A DNA stretch of 64,000 nt from assembly GCA_021730285.1 (NCBI GenBank), contig CP082962.1, positions 3,853,501 through 3,917,500 on the forward strand, read 5' to 3'. The translations under genes were made by a program, and so were the position numbers. Origin of the DNA: Desulfovibrio sp. JY (lineage in GTDB: Bacteria > Desulfobacterota > Desulfovibrionia > Desulfovibrionales > Desulfovibrionaceae). The stretch's first letter is position 1. Each line of letters opens with the position of its first letter. Below the pieces are notes generated by a model, which ran no database searches, was not told where the DNA came from, and saw only the letters and a list, made by a program, of their open reading frames with translations. Below, in pieces: positions 55,107 through 64,000 of the stretch.

Positions 55107-58097
55107 CTAGGACGCACTCTTGCCACAGGCCCGCGCAAGCGCCGCGGCCAGGGCCTCCTGGTCCACGGGCTTGGACACGTAGTCGTCCATGCCGGCGGCC
55201 AGCAGGTTTTCCTTGTCCCCGGCCATGGCGTGGGCCGTCATGGCGATGACCGGGATGGGATTTTGCCCGGCATCCCGGGTTCTCTCCCGGATGCGCGCCG
55301 TGGCCTTGACGCCGTCCAGGACCGGCATGCCCACATCCATGAAGATGCAGTCGGGGCGTATGGTCAAGGCAAGCTCCACGGCCTCCTGACCATTGCGGGC
55401 CACGGTCACGACATGGCCGAGCTTTTCCAGCATGCGGCTGATGCCCATGGCGTTTATGGCGTCGTCCTCGGCGACCAGAACGCGCACGCCGGTTGCCGTC
55501 CCCGGCGCGGCGGCGGTCGGGAGGGCTCGGCTCTCGTCGCCCTGCGCCCGCGGCTGTACGAGCGGCAGGGCGCACACGCAGCGCGTGCCCCGGCCGACCT
55601 CGCTTTCCACGCTGATGGTTCCCTGCATCAGGTCGAGCAGACGGCGCACGATGGCAAGGCCGAGTCCCGCCCCCTGGAAGCGCCGGGAAAACGACCGCTC
55701 CACCTGGTGAAAGGCCTCGAAGACCCGCTCCAGTTCCGATTCGGGAATGCCGACCCCGGTATCGGTCACAGCAAAAAACACGCTGCCGTAGCCCGAGGCA
55801 TTGGCCGGACCGGCCCAAACCTCGAGGCGTACGCCGCCGGCTTTGGTGAATTTCACGGCGTTGCCGACCAGATTGTAGAGGACCTGGCGCACCCGGCCCT
55901 CGTCGCCGAAAAGGACCTCGGGCACGCCCGGGGCGACTTCCGTGCCCCAATCGATTCCCGCCTCGCGGCAAATCGGCATGAACGCCGCGGTCACCGCGGA
56001 CAGAAGGTCCGCCAGTCGAAACGGTTCGGGGAGCAAGGTGAGCTTGCCGGATTCCACCCGGGACAGGTCGAGGATGTCGCCCAGAAGACGCGTCAGCCGG
56101 CGGCAGGAAATCAGGGCGGCGTGTACGTATTCATGCTGTTCGGGCGTGAGGCTGGTCGTGGCGAGCAGTTGGGTCATGCCCTGAATGCCGTTTAAGGGGG
56201 TGCGCAGCTCATGACTCATGTTGGCCAGAAACTCGCTTTTGACCCGGCTGGCGCGTTCCGCCGCCTCCTTGGCCGCAAGCAACGCGGCCGCATCGCGCCG
56301 CCTGGCCACCATCCGCCAAACAGTGTCCAGGAACAGGGAGATGGAGCGCATGTCGGAGGCATCGTAGGGTTCCCGCTTGCCGGCGACGACCAGCATCGCC
56401 ACCACCCTCTCGTCCGAAACGATGGGCACGCACACCGTCTCGCCGTCACTGCCCGCCTTCCCCGCAGGTACGACCACGGGACGGCGCGTCGCCAGCGCCT
56501 CGGACCATTGCCCCGGAACATGCCGCTCAAAAAAACCATCCGGTCGATGGCGCAGGCACTGCGCATCGCATGCCTCGGCCACCCGCGACAGCCGACCGTC
56601 CGCTTCGTCCTGCAAAAAAATGCAGCCGAACCGGCTCCCGGTCAGCCGCCTGACCTCTTCCACGGCATGGACAAGCAGTTCGTCGAGGTCAGCCGCCTCC
56701 ATCTGGGTTACGGCAAAAAGGCTTTGCATCCGGGCTTCCCCCAGGCGCAGGCGCTCTTCGTCGCGCTTGCGCTCGGTGATGTCCCGGAAAAAGACCAGCG
56801 CCCCGTCCTTGCCGTCCCAGGCGACAGGGACCGCGGCCACTTCGGCCAAAAACGCCTCCCCGTCCAGGCGCAGCATGGTTTCCTCGACCAAGGGCGCGGC
56901 ACGCCTGTTGACATTGAGGTCATGGATACGCGCGCGCGCCCGGTCCTGGTCGTGAATGGCGACCCGATCCAGCGCCGCCGTACCGATCAAGGCTTCGGGC
57001 GTATCCGCGCCCAGAAAGCTGCGGGCCTGGGGATTGGCGTAGGCAAAAACGCCATCGGTCTGCACGAAAACGCCGCTTGGGGCATGCTCCACGAGCTGGC
57101 GAAACCGTGTTTCGCTTTCGATCAGGCGATGTTGGGCCTCCAGGCGGTCCGTGACATCGATGATCACGGAATACAGCAGCTCCCGCCCCATGAGGCGGAT
57201 TGGTCCGGCATTGACCTCGACCTCCCGGATACGTCCGTCGGCCAGACGGTGGCGGAAGTTGAAGGTCGTGGCCCGCCGGGTCGTTGCGGTTTCCATGGCT
57301 GCCTTCACGGCATCAGGCGGCAGCGTGTTGATCTCATGCATTCTTTTCTGCCGGATCTCCTCGCGCGTCCAACCGTAATAGGCGCAGGCCGAGGGATTGG
57401 CGTCGACCACGGCGCCGGACTCCGGGTCGATCAGCAGCATGACGGCATGGTTGTTTTCAAAAAGGCTCTGATAGCGCGATTCGCTCTCGGCAAGGTGCAG
57501 GACAAGCTGGTTCCGGGCCAGCCGACGCACCATGAGCAGACCCAGGCCAGCCGTCACCAACGGATAAACAAGCAGCACCGGCAAGGTGACGCGGCGAAGC
57601 GTCATCAGCGCATAATGGCCCGGCAACAGCAGCATGCAGGCCAACATGGCCACATGCACGACAAGGCCGAAAACATAGAGTTCCCCAAGCCCCAACCCGG
57701 CCAGCCGGTCCTTGCGCCATTGCCGCCAGGCCAATCCGATCAGGCCCGAGGCGATGCTGACCGCAACGCCCGCATACAGGCCGACGCCGCCTTGCCCCAG
57801 ACGCAGGCAGGCCACCATGACCGTGGCCAGGGCCGTGGGCACGAAACCGAAAAAGAGCCCGGTCACGCCGAGCAGGATGGATCGGGTATCGAAGAAAAGC
57901 CCGGGGCGCAGCTCCCAGGGGTTGAGCATCACGGCCATGGCGATGACGCCCAGGCAAAGCCCCATCAGGACGCGCCGGGGAAACGAGGCGTGCACCGCTT
58001 CGGCCCTGGTGAACGAATCGTAGAGAAAAGCCAACACGAGCAGCAAGGCCGCATTGTTGGCGAGGCCAAGGAGCATGCTTTTGGGGAAAAATTCCAT
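55107..58097 (-). CDS. Hybrid histidine kinase, 5TM-LYT-PAS-PAS-GAF-HisKA-HATPase-REC
   Basis: 996 residues from the ATG at 58097 (AAGGAG six bases before); the frame extends 33 codons further. N-terminal five to six membrane helices match the 5TM-5TMR_LYT type ([20 protein letters not shown]). Two PAS domains (about 200-440), a GAF-like region (about 470-600), HisKA with His629 ([10 protein letters not shown]), ATPase ([25 protein letters not shown]) and a receiver with Asp921 ([11 protein letters not shown]). No Hpt domain. Convergent with the SGNH pair; no cognate regulator adjoins it. Confidence 0.9.
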   Translation of the reverse strand: MEFFPKSMLLGLANNAALLLVLAFLYDSFTRAEAVHASFPRRVLMGLCLGVIAMAVMLNPWELRPGLFFDTRSILLGVTGLFFGFVPTALATVMVACLRLGQGGVGLYAGVAVSIASGLIGLAWRQWRKDRLAGLGLGELYVFGLVVHVAMLACMLLLPGHYALMTLRRVTLPVLLVYPLVTAGLGLLMVRRLARNQLVLHLAESESRYQSLFENNHAVMLLIDPESGAVVDANPSACAYYGWTREEIRQKRMHEINTLPPDAVKAAMETATTRRATTFNFRHRLADGRIREVEVNAGPIRLMGRELLYSVIIDVTDRLEAQHRLIESETRFRQLVEHAPSGVFVQTDGVFAYANPQARSFLGADTPEALIGTAALDRVAIHDQDRARARIHDLNVNRRAAPLVEETMLRLDGEAFLAEVAAVPVAWDGKDGALVFFRDITERKRDEERLRLGEARMQSLFAVTQMEAADLDELLVHAVEEVRRLTGSRFGCIFLQDEADGRLSRVAEACDAQCLRHRPDGFFERHVPGQWSEALATRRPVVVPAGKAGSDGETVCVPIVSDERVVAMLVVAGKREPYDASDMRSISLFLDTVWRMVARRRDAAALLAAKEAAERASRVKSEFLANMSHELRTPLNGIQGMTQLLATTSLTPEQHEYVHAALISCRRLTRLLGDILDLSRVESGKLTLLPEPFRLADLLSAVTAAFMPICREAGIDWGTEVAPGVPEVLFGDEGRVRQVLYNLVGNAVKFTKAGGVRLEVWAGPANASGYGSVFFAVTDTGVGIPESELERVFEAFHQVERSFSRRFQGAGLGLAIVRRLLDLMQGTISVESEVGRGTRCVCALPLVQPRAQGDESRALPTAAAPGTATGVRVLVAEDDAINAMGISRMLEKLGHVVTVARNGQEAVELALTIRPDCIFMDVGMPVLDGVKATARIRERTRDAGQNPIPVIAMTAHAMAGDKENLLAAGMDDYVSKPVDQEALAAALARACGKSAS

Positions 58098-58423
58098 GGA
58101 TGCTCCTTGCCGGGGCATGAAGGATGTCCACCCGATTGCTGCGCCTGCCTGACGTGGAAGTCTCCACGTTCGCCGTATCACCCACGTTGCGGCCAAAAGC
58201 GACTATCGCCGCGTTGTTCCCCGTGTCGTCTCCTTGAAACTAGTGCAGACGAATTTTAAAGGCAACATCTTTAAATAATTATTTTTTATCAAAGACAGTC
58301 GTGTTTTAAAAGACACAATACCCAGGGGCTGTTCCTCACAAGAACATACAGGGAAAAATTTTTCCGGAGAAGCAATAAGCGCTCTCGTACGTTCCTTTCA
58401 AAACCAAATAAAAAAGCACACCT
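58098..58423. other. AT-rich gap between kinase and ZraR-like regulator
   Basis: Markedly lower GC than the rest (about 58250-58420). It includes a 14-base palindrome GGAAAAATTTTTCC at 58352-58365 and a near-palindrome around GTGTTTTAAAAGACAC. It should carry the hybrid kinase promoter and the 3' end of the regulator transcript. No gene was found. Confidence 0.5.
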
Positions 58424-59791
58424 CTAATCTTCGCCATATTTCTTGAGCTTTTTGTGCAAGGTTGCACGGGTGATGCCGAGCACGCGGGCGGCCTCACTCT
58501 TGTTGCCGCCGCAGGAATCGAGGGTGGCCAGGATGACCTCGCGCTCCACATCGTCCAGTGGCCGTCCGGCCAGCCCGCCCACGTCCCCCGCGCCGGCCGC
58601 CGCATCCACCCTGGTCCCGATGGGATCGCAAAGGGGCAACTCACGCTCGGAAACATATTCGCCGACGGACAAGATCACCGCGCGCTCCACGGCGTTTTCC
58701 AGTTCACGCACGTTGCCGGGCCAGGGGCAGCGGATGAGGTGGTCCATGGCCGAAGGGGTGAACCCCTTGATGCGCTTGCGGTTTTTCTCGGCGAACCGGG
58801 CCAGGAAGAACTGGGCCAGCAGCGGAATGTCCTCGGCGCGCTTCCGCAGCGGCGGCACGGTCACGATCACGACATTGAGCCGGTAATAAAGGTCCTCGCG
58901 AAACCGCCCTTCCTCCACTTCCTTTTTGAGGTCGCGGTTGGTGGCGGCCAGAATGCGCACATCCACGCCCACCGGCTTGTCCCCGCCCACGCGCTGGATT
59001 TCGCGCTCCTGAATGACGCGCAACAGCTTGGCCTGGATGGGCTGGGCGATCTCACCGATCTCGTCGAGGAAGATGGAGCCCTTGTTGGCGGCCAGAAACC
59101 GCCCTTCCCGGCGGCGCTCGGCCCCGGTGAAGGCCCCTTTTTCATGGCCGAAAAGTTCCGATTCGAGAAGGGATTCGCTTAACGCCGCGCAGTTGACGGC
59201 CACGAGCGGCCCGGAGGACCTGGGGCTGCCGGCGTGGATGGCCTTGGCCACAAGCTCCTTGCCCGTGCCGGATTCCCCGGTAATGAGCACCGTGGCCTCG
59301 GTGGGGGCGACCATGCCGATCATGTTGAAAAGATCACGCATCGCCTTGGATTTGCCGATGATTTCCGGCCCGCCGGCCACGGGGCCGAGCTGTTCGCGAA
59401 GCGAGGCGTTTTCCGCCGCCAGACGCATATGGTCCAGCGCCCGCTCCAAGGTCAGGCGCAACACGTCGAGGTCGAGGGGCTTGGTCAGGTAGTCGTAAGC
59501 TCCGGTCTTGAGCGCCGCGATAGCCGTTTCCACCGACGAATAGGCCGTCATGATGATGACCGGCACCGAAGGGTTGTACTCCTTGATGCGCGTGAGCGCC
59601 TCCATGCCGCCCATGCCGGCCATGCGCACGTCGAGCAGCACGGCGTCGTAGGCCTTCTCCCGGACCATGGCCACGGCCTGCTCACCGTCGGAAGCCCCTT
59701 GCGGGGCATAGCCCCAGCCGGAAAGCACCGTCCGCAACATGGACAAATGCCCGGCGTCGTCGTCAACCACAAGTATTTGCGCCTGGTTCAT
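58424..59791 (-). CDS. ZraR-like sigma-54 response regulator
   Basis: 455 residues. Receiver domain with Asp54 (VLLDVRMAGMGG), AAA+ ATPase with GESGTGKE (172-179), GAFTGA (219-224) and Walker B IFLDEIGEI, and a C-terminal Fis-type helix-turn-helix (SEAARVLGITRATLHKKLKKYG). It activates sigma-54 promoters on phosphorylation. Its ATG overlaps the kinase stop (ATGA), so the two form a pair. The partner kinase has a metal-ligand-rich sensor, so a ZraR (HydG)-type role fits. Confidence 0.92.
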   Translation of the reverse strand: MNQAQILVVDDDAGHLSMLRTVLSGWGYAPQGASDGEQAVAMVREKAYDAVLLDVRMAGMGGMEALTRIKEYNPSVPVIIMTAYSSVETAIAALKTGAYDYLTKPLDLDVLRLTLERALDHMRLAAENASLREQLGPVAGGPEIIGKSKAMRDLFNMIGMVAPTEATVLITGESGTGKELVAKAIHAGSPRSSGPLVAVNCAALSESLLESELFGHEKGAFTGAERRREGRFLAANKGSIFLDEIGEIAQPIQAKLLRVIQEREIQRVGGDKPVGVDVRILAATNRDLKKEVEEGRFREDLYYRLNVVIVTVPPLRKRAEDIPLLAQFFLARFAEKNRKRIKGFTPSAMDHLIRCPWPGNVRELENAVERAVILSVGEYVSERELPLCDPIGTRVDAAAGAGDVGGLAGRPLDDVEREVILATLDSCGGNKSEAARVLGITRATLHKKLKKYGED

Positions 59792-61617
59792 GATTCCCCG
59801 CTTTCGCGCCGCCGGTTGTCGGACGGCAGGTACACCGTGGCCACGGTGCCGCCGTCCGGCCGGGCGGCCAGGACGATCTCGCCGCCGTGGGCCGCCACGA
59901 TCTTGTGGGCAATGGGCAGCCCCAGTCCGGTCCCATGCGGTTTGGTGGTATAATACGGATCGAAAATCCGGTCGCGCTCCGTGTCGTCGATGCCGCCGCC
60001 GGTATCGGCCACGGACAAGAACGCCCGCCCGTCCGGGGCGGTGCCCGCGGCCAGGGTCATGACGCCGCCGGGCTGCATGGCCTGTATGGCGTTTAGGCAC
60101 AAATTGAGCAACGCCTGGGTAAGACGGTCCGGATCAGCGGTGACTTCCGGCCCGTCGGCCGCGCCGGAGATGTCCACGGACACGCCCCGGGCCGTGGCGT
60201 CGGGCAGGGTCAGCCGGGCGGCGTGGGAGGCCAGATCGGCCAGACGCACCGGCCGGCGCTTGATGTCCGAGGGCCGGGCGAATTCGATCAGCTCGGAGAT
60301 GACGCGGTTTAAACGGTCCACCTCGCGAACCATGACCTCGGCCGCCTGCCGGTCCTCACTGCCCGGGGCGAACTTGGCCCCGAAATAGGCGGCGTAGCCC
60401 CGGATGGAGCTCAGGGGATTCCGTATTTCGTGGGCTACCCCGGCAGCCAGGTTGCCGACGGCGGCCAGCTTCTCGCGCCGCCGTATCTCGGCTTCCAGCC
60501 GACGCATCTCACGCAGGTCCCGCAGCACAACCAGCGATCCCACGGGCGTTCCTTCCTCGGTGCGCACGGCCGAGACCGCCACGCCAAGGGCAATGGGCGC
60601 GCCACCGCTTATGGCCACGTCCATCTGGCGCTCGCCGCCCTCCGCGCCATCGAGGAGGTCCGGCGGCAACACCTCGCCGGCCGGCCGACCGACAAGGCCC
60701 CCGGAGACCACGCCGGCCAGGTTTTCAGCCGCGCCGTTGGCCATGGCCACCCGGCCGTCCGGGGCCACGAGCAGCAGTCCCGCCGGCATGGCGGCCACCA
60801 CTTCCGAGGCCAGGGCCGTGGTCTGTCGCAAGGCCCGGCGCTGGGCGCGGTAGCTTTGAGCCCAGAAAAGGGCCAACACGCCGCCAAGCCCGAGGACCAG
60901 CAGCACGCCGGCCGTGGTCAGGGTGTTTTGGAGATCGACCCGGCGGGCGGCCTCGATGGGGGCGACGTCGAGGCCGACGAAAATGACCAGGGGCATGCCG
61001 CGCAAGTCGCGCCGTGCCCCGGGCACGTCGCAGTCGTCCGTGCAGAAAAAACCGGGATCGTGCATGGAGGAATGATTGCCATGGAAGCCGTGGAGTCCTC
61101 TCCCCCCCCGCGACGAGGGAATAAAACGCCGGTAGACCAGAAAGGACTCGCGGCCGTCGTCTTCCTTGGCCAGACGCCATTTCTCCGTGGCTTCCGGGGC
61201 CAGATCCCGCATGGCCTCGGGGCTGAAGAGCTGGTCGCCGATGCGCTTGGCGTCGTTGTGGGCCAGGATGCGACCGCCCGTGTCCGTGACGGCGATATAG
61301 AAGATGCCGGGCTGGTTGGCCGTTTCCTCGAGCAGGTGCTGCAACCGGATATTGGCTCCGAAGCCGCCGCGCATGCCCGTGCGGGTGCCGGCTTCGAAGG
61401 CCTTTATCAGAGCCGCGCCTTTTTCCAGCAAGAGTTGGGTGACGTATTGCTTTTCGCGGCCCAGGTCGATGACGGCCATGGTGATGACGACGGCCGCCAG
61501 GATCACGGCCGCACCGATGACCAGCAAGGGCGACGAAGCCCCGCGAAAAGGATTTCGCCGGAGAAACGCCAGCGCATTCCTTGCGCGCGTCAGAAGCCTG
61601 TTCTGCATAAAATCCAT
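59788..61617 (-). CDS. ZraS-like membrane histidine kinase with His/Cys-rich periplasmic loop
   Basis: 609 residues. Membrane helices near 30-50 and 235-255 bound a periplasmic sensor, then a PAS domain, HisKA with His396 (AHEIRNPLSS) and ATPase (LCLNAIQAM, DTGGGID, GTGLGLPIAHK). In the sensor, residues about 172-205 hold a cluster of His, Cys and Asp (HGFHGNHSSMHD, CTDDCD), strongly suggesting metal binding; in E. coli ZraS senses zinc and lead. Stop overlaps the regulator start. A sigma-54-type promoter lies upstream at 61719-61734. Confidence 0.88.
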   Translation of the reverse strand: MDFMQNRLLTRARNALAFLRRNPFRGASSPLLVIGAAVILAAVVITMAVIDLGREKQYVTQLLLEKGAALIKAFEAGTRTGMRGGFGANIRLQHLLEETANQPGIFYIAVTDTGGRILAHNDAKRIGDQLFSPEAMRDLAPEATEKWRLAKEDDGRESFLVYRRFIPSSRGGRGLHGFHGNHSSMHDPGFFCTDDCDVPGARRDLRGMPLVIFVGLDVAPIEAARRVDLQNTLTTAGVLLVLGLGGVLALFWAQSYRAQRRALRQTTALASEVVAAMPAGLLLVAPDGRVAMANGAAENLAGVVSGGLVGRPAGEVLPPDLLDGAEGGERQMDVAISGGAPIALGVAVSAVRTEEGTPVGSLVVLRDLREMRRLEAEIRRREKLAAVGNLAAGVAHEIRNPLSSIRGYAAYFGAKFAPGSEDRQAAEVMVREVDRLNRVISELIEFARPSDIKRRPVRLADLASHAARLTLPDATARGVSVDISGAADGPEVTADPDRLTQALLNLCLNAIQAMQPGGVMTLAAGTAPDGRAFLSVADTGGGIDDTERDRIFDPYYTTKPHGTGLGLPIAHKIVAAHGGEIVLAARPDGGTVATVYLPSDNRRRESGES

Positions 61618-61888
61618 ACAACCTGGTTAAATTCTATACGGCACAATCCCACCACTGTCCAGAACAGAAGCGGGTTCGGCCATCCTCCGGAGAGAAACCC
61701 GCCAGCCGGGCAAACCATTGCATGGAGTGTTCCAGGCAACGCAACCCTTTTCGCCTGCCCGGCGGCCGTCGGAATCGTCAGCAAACAAATCGGATAAATT
61801 TGACAAGCCGTCACTCGCCGCCGTAGGGAATTCGGGAAACCATCAGCATGCCTTTTCTCTTCAACCATCTGGCAACGGGGTGTATTTC
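61618..61888. other. Divergent promoter region between ZraS-like kinase and chemoreceptor
   Basis: Holds the sigma-54 candidate for the minus strand. On the plus strand a TTGACA (61800-61805) lies 84 bases before the chemoreceptor start; its -10 (TAGGGA after 18 bases) is poor, and no sigma-28 match at proper spacing was found. An AT-rich stretch at 61785-61800 precedes it. Confidence 0.4.
61719..61734 (-). promoter_or_regulatory. Candidate sigma-54 (-24/-12) promoter of the ZraSR-like pair
   Basis: Minus-strand sequence TGGAACACTCCATGCA: GG and GC separated by exactly ten bases, matching TGGCACG-N4-TTGCA at 9 of 12 fixed positions. It lies about 100 bases ahead of the kinase start. The regulator itself is a sigma-54 activator, so autoregulation is plausible, as for zraSR in E. 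coli. Confidence 0.5.
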
Positions 61889-63934
61889 ATGCGGAATCTG
61901 AAACTCGGGGTCAAACTCATCGGTGGTTTCCTTCTCAGCGCCGCCATCACGCTCGTTGTCGGGTTGGTGGGGCTGGCAGGGTTGTCGACCGTTTCCAACC
62001 AGTTAAGCATCGTCACCGACGTCGACATGCCGACCGTGCGTGATCTGCAACTCATAAAGATCGCAGGCGAATCCATTCGTGTGGCCCAGCGGACCCTGCT
62101 CGTGCCCGGCGTGCCCGAAAAGGACCGCAAACGCCAGTACGACAACATCGCCCGTGTCCGCGACAGCTACCACGAAGCCTGGAACGAATACGAAAAGCTG
62201 CCCAAAACGGAAAAGGCGAGGCGCCTCTGGCAGGAATTCGTGCCCGCTTGGCAGGAATGGGTCAAAATCAACAACGAGACGTTCGACGCGGCCCGGGAAT
62301 GGGACAAGTCCGACCTTGGCGACCCCAACGTGTTAAGCGGCAAGATCGCCAAATTCCGCGGCGACCATTACAAGCTTTTGAGCGATGCCTGGGCCTTGGC
62401 CCTTTCCGGCGCGCCCCTGACCGGTGGGGATGACGCCACGGCCTGCGCCTTCGGCCAGTGGCTCGACAGCGAGGGCCGCGACATCAAGAACCCCGTCTTC
62501 CGCAAGAACCTGGCCGCAATCCAGCCCGTCCACGAGGCGCTGCACAGGGCCGTGGCCAAACTCAAGGCGCTGGCTGCCCGCAACGCCCCGCGCGAGGAAC
62601 AGATCGCCCTCGTGCAGCACGACGTCATACCCGCCGTAGAAAAGACCATGAGCCACTTTGCCGCCATGGGCGAGGAAGTGGCCCGTATCGAGGCGACTTA
62701 CGCCAACATGCGCCAGCAGGCCATGGTCACCACGCGGGACAAACAAATCCGGTGCTTCAAACTGCTCGACGAGCTCATGGCCGACTCCCTGGCCTCCGCC
62801 CAGAAGGGCAAGAAGGACGGCGAGGAAGCCGCCTCCCGGGCAATGGTCATGCTGGTCTCGGGCATCGGCATCGGCGTGCTGTTGGCCGTGGTGCTCGGGC
62901 TCATCATTTCCCGCATGATTACCAAACCCGTCCTCCTCGGGGTCCGGGCGGCCGAGGGACTGGCCGCCGGCGACCTCAACCAGCGCATCGATCTCGACCA
63001 GAAAGACGAAATCGGCGCACTGGCGGCGGCGCTGCGCCACATGATCGCCAAGCTGCGCGAGGTGGTGGGACAGGTCCAGGGCGGGGCGGAAAACGTGGCC
63101 TCGGGCTCGGAGGAGCTTTCGGCCACGACCCAGAGCCTGTCGCAAGGCGCGACGGAACAGGCGGCCAGCGTCGAGGAGATCTCGTCGTCCATGGAACAGA
63201 TGGCCGCCAATATCCGCCAGAACGCCGACAACGCCAAGCAGACCGAACAGATGGCGCTCAAGACGGCCAGGGATACTGAAAGCGGCGGCCAGGCCGTGGC
63301 CCAGACCGTTTCGGCCATGAAGCAGATCGCCGAAAAAATCGGCATCATCGAGGAAATCGCCCGCCAGACCAACCTGCTGGCCCTCAATGCCGCCATCGAA
63401 GCGGCTCGGGCCGGCGAACACGGCAAGGGCTTCGCTGTGGTGGCGGCCGAGGTGCGCAAGCTGGCCGAGCGCAGCGGCAACGCCGCCGGCGAGATCAGCG
63501 AGCTGTCCTCCTCGAGCGTCAAAATCGCCGAAAACGCCGGAGAGTTGCTGGCCCGCATCGTGCCCGACATCAAGCGCACGACCGAACTCATCCAGGAAAT
63601 CGCGGCCTCGAGCGTGGAACAAAACGCCGGCGCCGAACAGGTCAACCGGGCCATCCAGCAGCTCGACCAGGTGGTGCAGCAAAACGCATCGGCCTCCGAG
63701 GAAATGGCCTCCACCGCGGAAGAGCTCTCGGGGCAGGCCCTCCAGCTCCAGGAAACCGTCTCCTATTTCCGCCTGGACACGGTGCACAGAGCTCGCCGCG
63801 TCGCGCCCAAGGCCATTGCCGCCAAACCGGCACCCGCGGTCAAACCGACGGCCAAGCCCCAGGCCAAGGGCACAAGCGGCGTGTCCCTCGACCTTTCGAG
63901 CGACACGTCGGACGACGAGTTCGAACGGTTTTAA
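61889..63934 (+). CDS. Methyl-accepting chemotaxis protein with CZB-like zinc site
   Basis: 681 residues from the ATG at 61889. Membrane helix 1 near 10-33 and helix 2 near 320-341 enclose a large periplasmic domain. Residues 160-219 carry a CZB-like pattern: His160, Cys186 in [12 protein letters not shown], His215 and His219 (HEALH), the four ligands of chemoreceptor zinc-binding domains, although CZB is usually cytoplasmic. A HAMP domain (about 342-395) and signalling hairpin with [18 protein letters not shown] are intact. The terminal region is Ala/Pro/Lys-rich with an acidic end (DDEFERF). Divergent from the ZraS-like kinase. Confidence 0.9.
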   Translation: MRNLKLGVKLIGGFLLSAAITLVVGLVGLAGLSTVSNQLSIVTDVDMPTVRDLQLIKIAGESIRVAQRTLLVPGVPEKDRKRQYDNIARVRDSYHEAWNEYEKLPKTEKARRLWQEFVPAWQEWVKINNETFDAAREWDKSDLGDPNVLSGKIAKFRGDHYKLLSDAWALALSGAPLTGGDDATACAFGQWLDSEGRDIKNPVFRKNLAAIQPVHEALHRAVAKLKALAARNAPREEQIALVQHDVIPAVEKTMSHFAAMGEEVARIEATYANMRQQAMVTTRDKQIRCFKLLDELMADSLASAQKGKKDGEEAASRAMVMLVSGIGIGVLLAVVLGLIISRMITKPVLLGVRAAEGLAAGDLNQRIDLDQKDEIGALAAALRHMIAKLREVVGQVQGGAENVASGSEELSATTQSLSQGATEQAASVEEISSSMEQMAANIRQNADNAKQTEQMALKTARDTESGGQAVAQTVSAMKQIAEKIGIIEEIARQTNLLALNAAIEAARAGEHGKGFAVVAAEVRKLAERSGNAAGEISELSSSSVKIAENAGELLARIVPDIKRTTELIQEIAASSVEQNAGAEQVNRAIQQLDQVVQQNASASEEMASTAEELSGQALQLQETVSYFRLDTVHRARRVAPKAIAAKPAPAVKPTAKPQAKGTSGVSLDLSSDTSDDEFERF

Positions 63935-63949
63935 GAGAAGGACAGCGAT

Positions 63950-64000
63950 GCGAGAGGGGAAACCCTTTGAAAAGGGTTCTCCCCTCTCGCGCTCTCCCCT
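63950..64000. repeat. Hairpin B, start of a third composite A-B element at window edge
   Basis: Inverted repeat with arms starting GCGAGAGGGG and core CCCTTT/AAAGGG at 63950-63990, beginning 16 bases after the chemoreceptor stop. The ten bases after it continue like the spacer of the 19648-19811 element, so a palindrome A is expected just outside the window. Confidence 0.75.

Noticed and set aside
61785-61830. Sigma-28 promoter for the chemoreceptor (TAAA near 61795 with GCCG downstream)
   Set aside because: The spacing between TAAA and GCCG is about 18 rather than 15 bases and the rest of the -10 element is poor.

Overview
The window is GC-rich (roughly two-thirds G+C by eye), densely coded DNA from a motile, Gram-negative bacterium. 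Gene content points to a sulfate-reducing member of the Desulfovibrionaceae (Desulfovibrio/Solidesulfovibrio type): a hydrogenase-maturation gene (hypE), a NifA-like activator, a UbiD-type decarboxylase, a phenylacetate-CoA-ligase/ACT pair, many chemosensory and two-component genes, and large intergenic palindromes. The genus assignment is an inference from gene content. No rRNA, tRNA, CRISPR array, prophage or intact transposase was recognised.

Layout. 1-5 kb: the end of an HD-GYP-type protein, then a 1,295-residue class I adenylate cyclase carrying a pentapeptide-repeat block, then two small minus-strand genes. 5.5-10.6 kb: a minus-strand run rsfS > gpmI > CxxC protein > M50 protease > phosphoglucomutase, the last preceded in frame by a winged-helix/zinc-ribbon module. 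10.8-17.4 kb (plus): paaK-type ligase, ACT protein, SGNH hydrolase-like protein, RtcB RNA ligase and a hybrid histidine kinase. 17.5-19.4 kb (minus): dapB and hypE, bracketed by an inverted pair of composite repeats. 19.8-26.4 kb (minus): chemotaxis operon (soluble MCP-like protein, cheA, cheW, cheR, cheB), then a DedA protein. 27.5-39.5 kb (plus): cheD, HDOD protein, TtcA-like protein, M23 peptidase, and the flagellar export/regulation block fliR-flhB-flhA-flhF-flhG-fliA-cheY-fliL plus two small proteins. 39.8-46.3 kb (plus): unknown protein, UbiD decarboxylase, 3-methyladenine glycosylase, DUF488 protein, small acidic protein, aminotransferase and a partner protein. 46.5-51.9 kb (minus): argF, argG, argH and a NifA-like activator. 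52.1-55.1 kb (plus): SH3 lipoprotein and two tandem SGNH proteins, the second with LysM. 55.1-61.6 kb (minus): a large 5TM hybrid kinase and a ZraSR-like metal-sensing two-component pair. 61.9-63.9 kb (plus): a chemoreceptor with a CZB-like zinc site.

Working together: CheA/W/R/B/D/Y and the two receptor-like proteins form a chemosensory pathway feeding the flagellum, whose export gate (FliR/FlhA/FlhB), placement factors (FlhF/FlhG) and sigma-28 factor (FliA) are in one plus-strand cluster. ArgF/G/H convert ornithine to arginine. The last 4 kb combines a His/Cys-rich periplasmic metal sensor, a sigma-54 activator, a candidate -24/-12 promoter and a zinc-site chemoreceptor, suggesting a metal-response locus.

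The most unusual non-coding content is a family of very long, near-perfect palindromes assembled into composite elements. One type (about 160 bp) flanks dapB-hypE in inverted orientation. A second type (about 330 bp) sits between argG and argH and after the flagellar cluster, in the same orientation relative to transcription both times.
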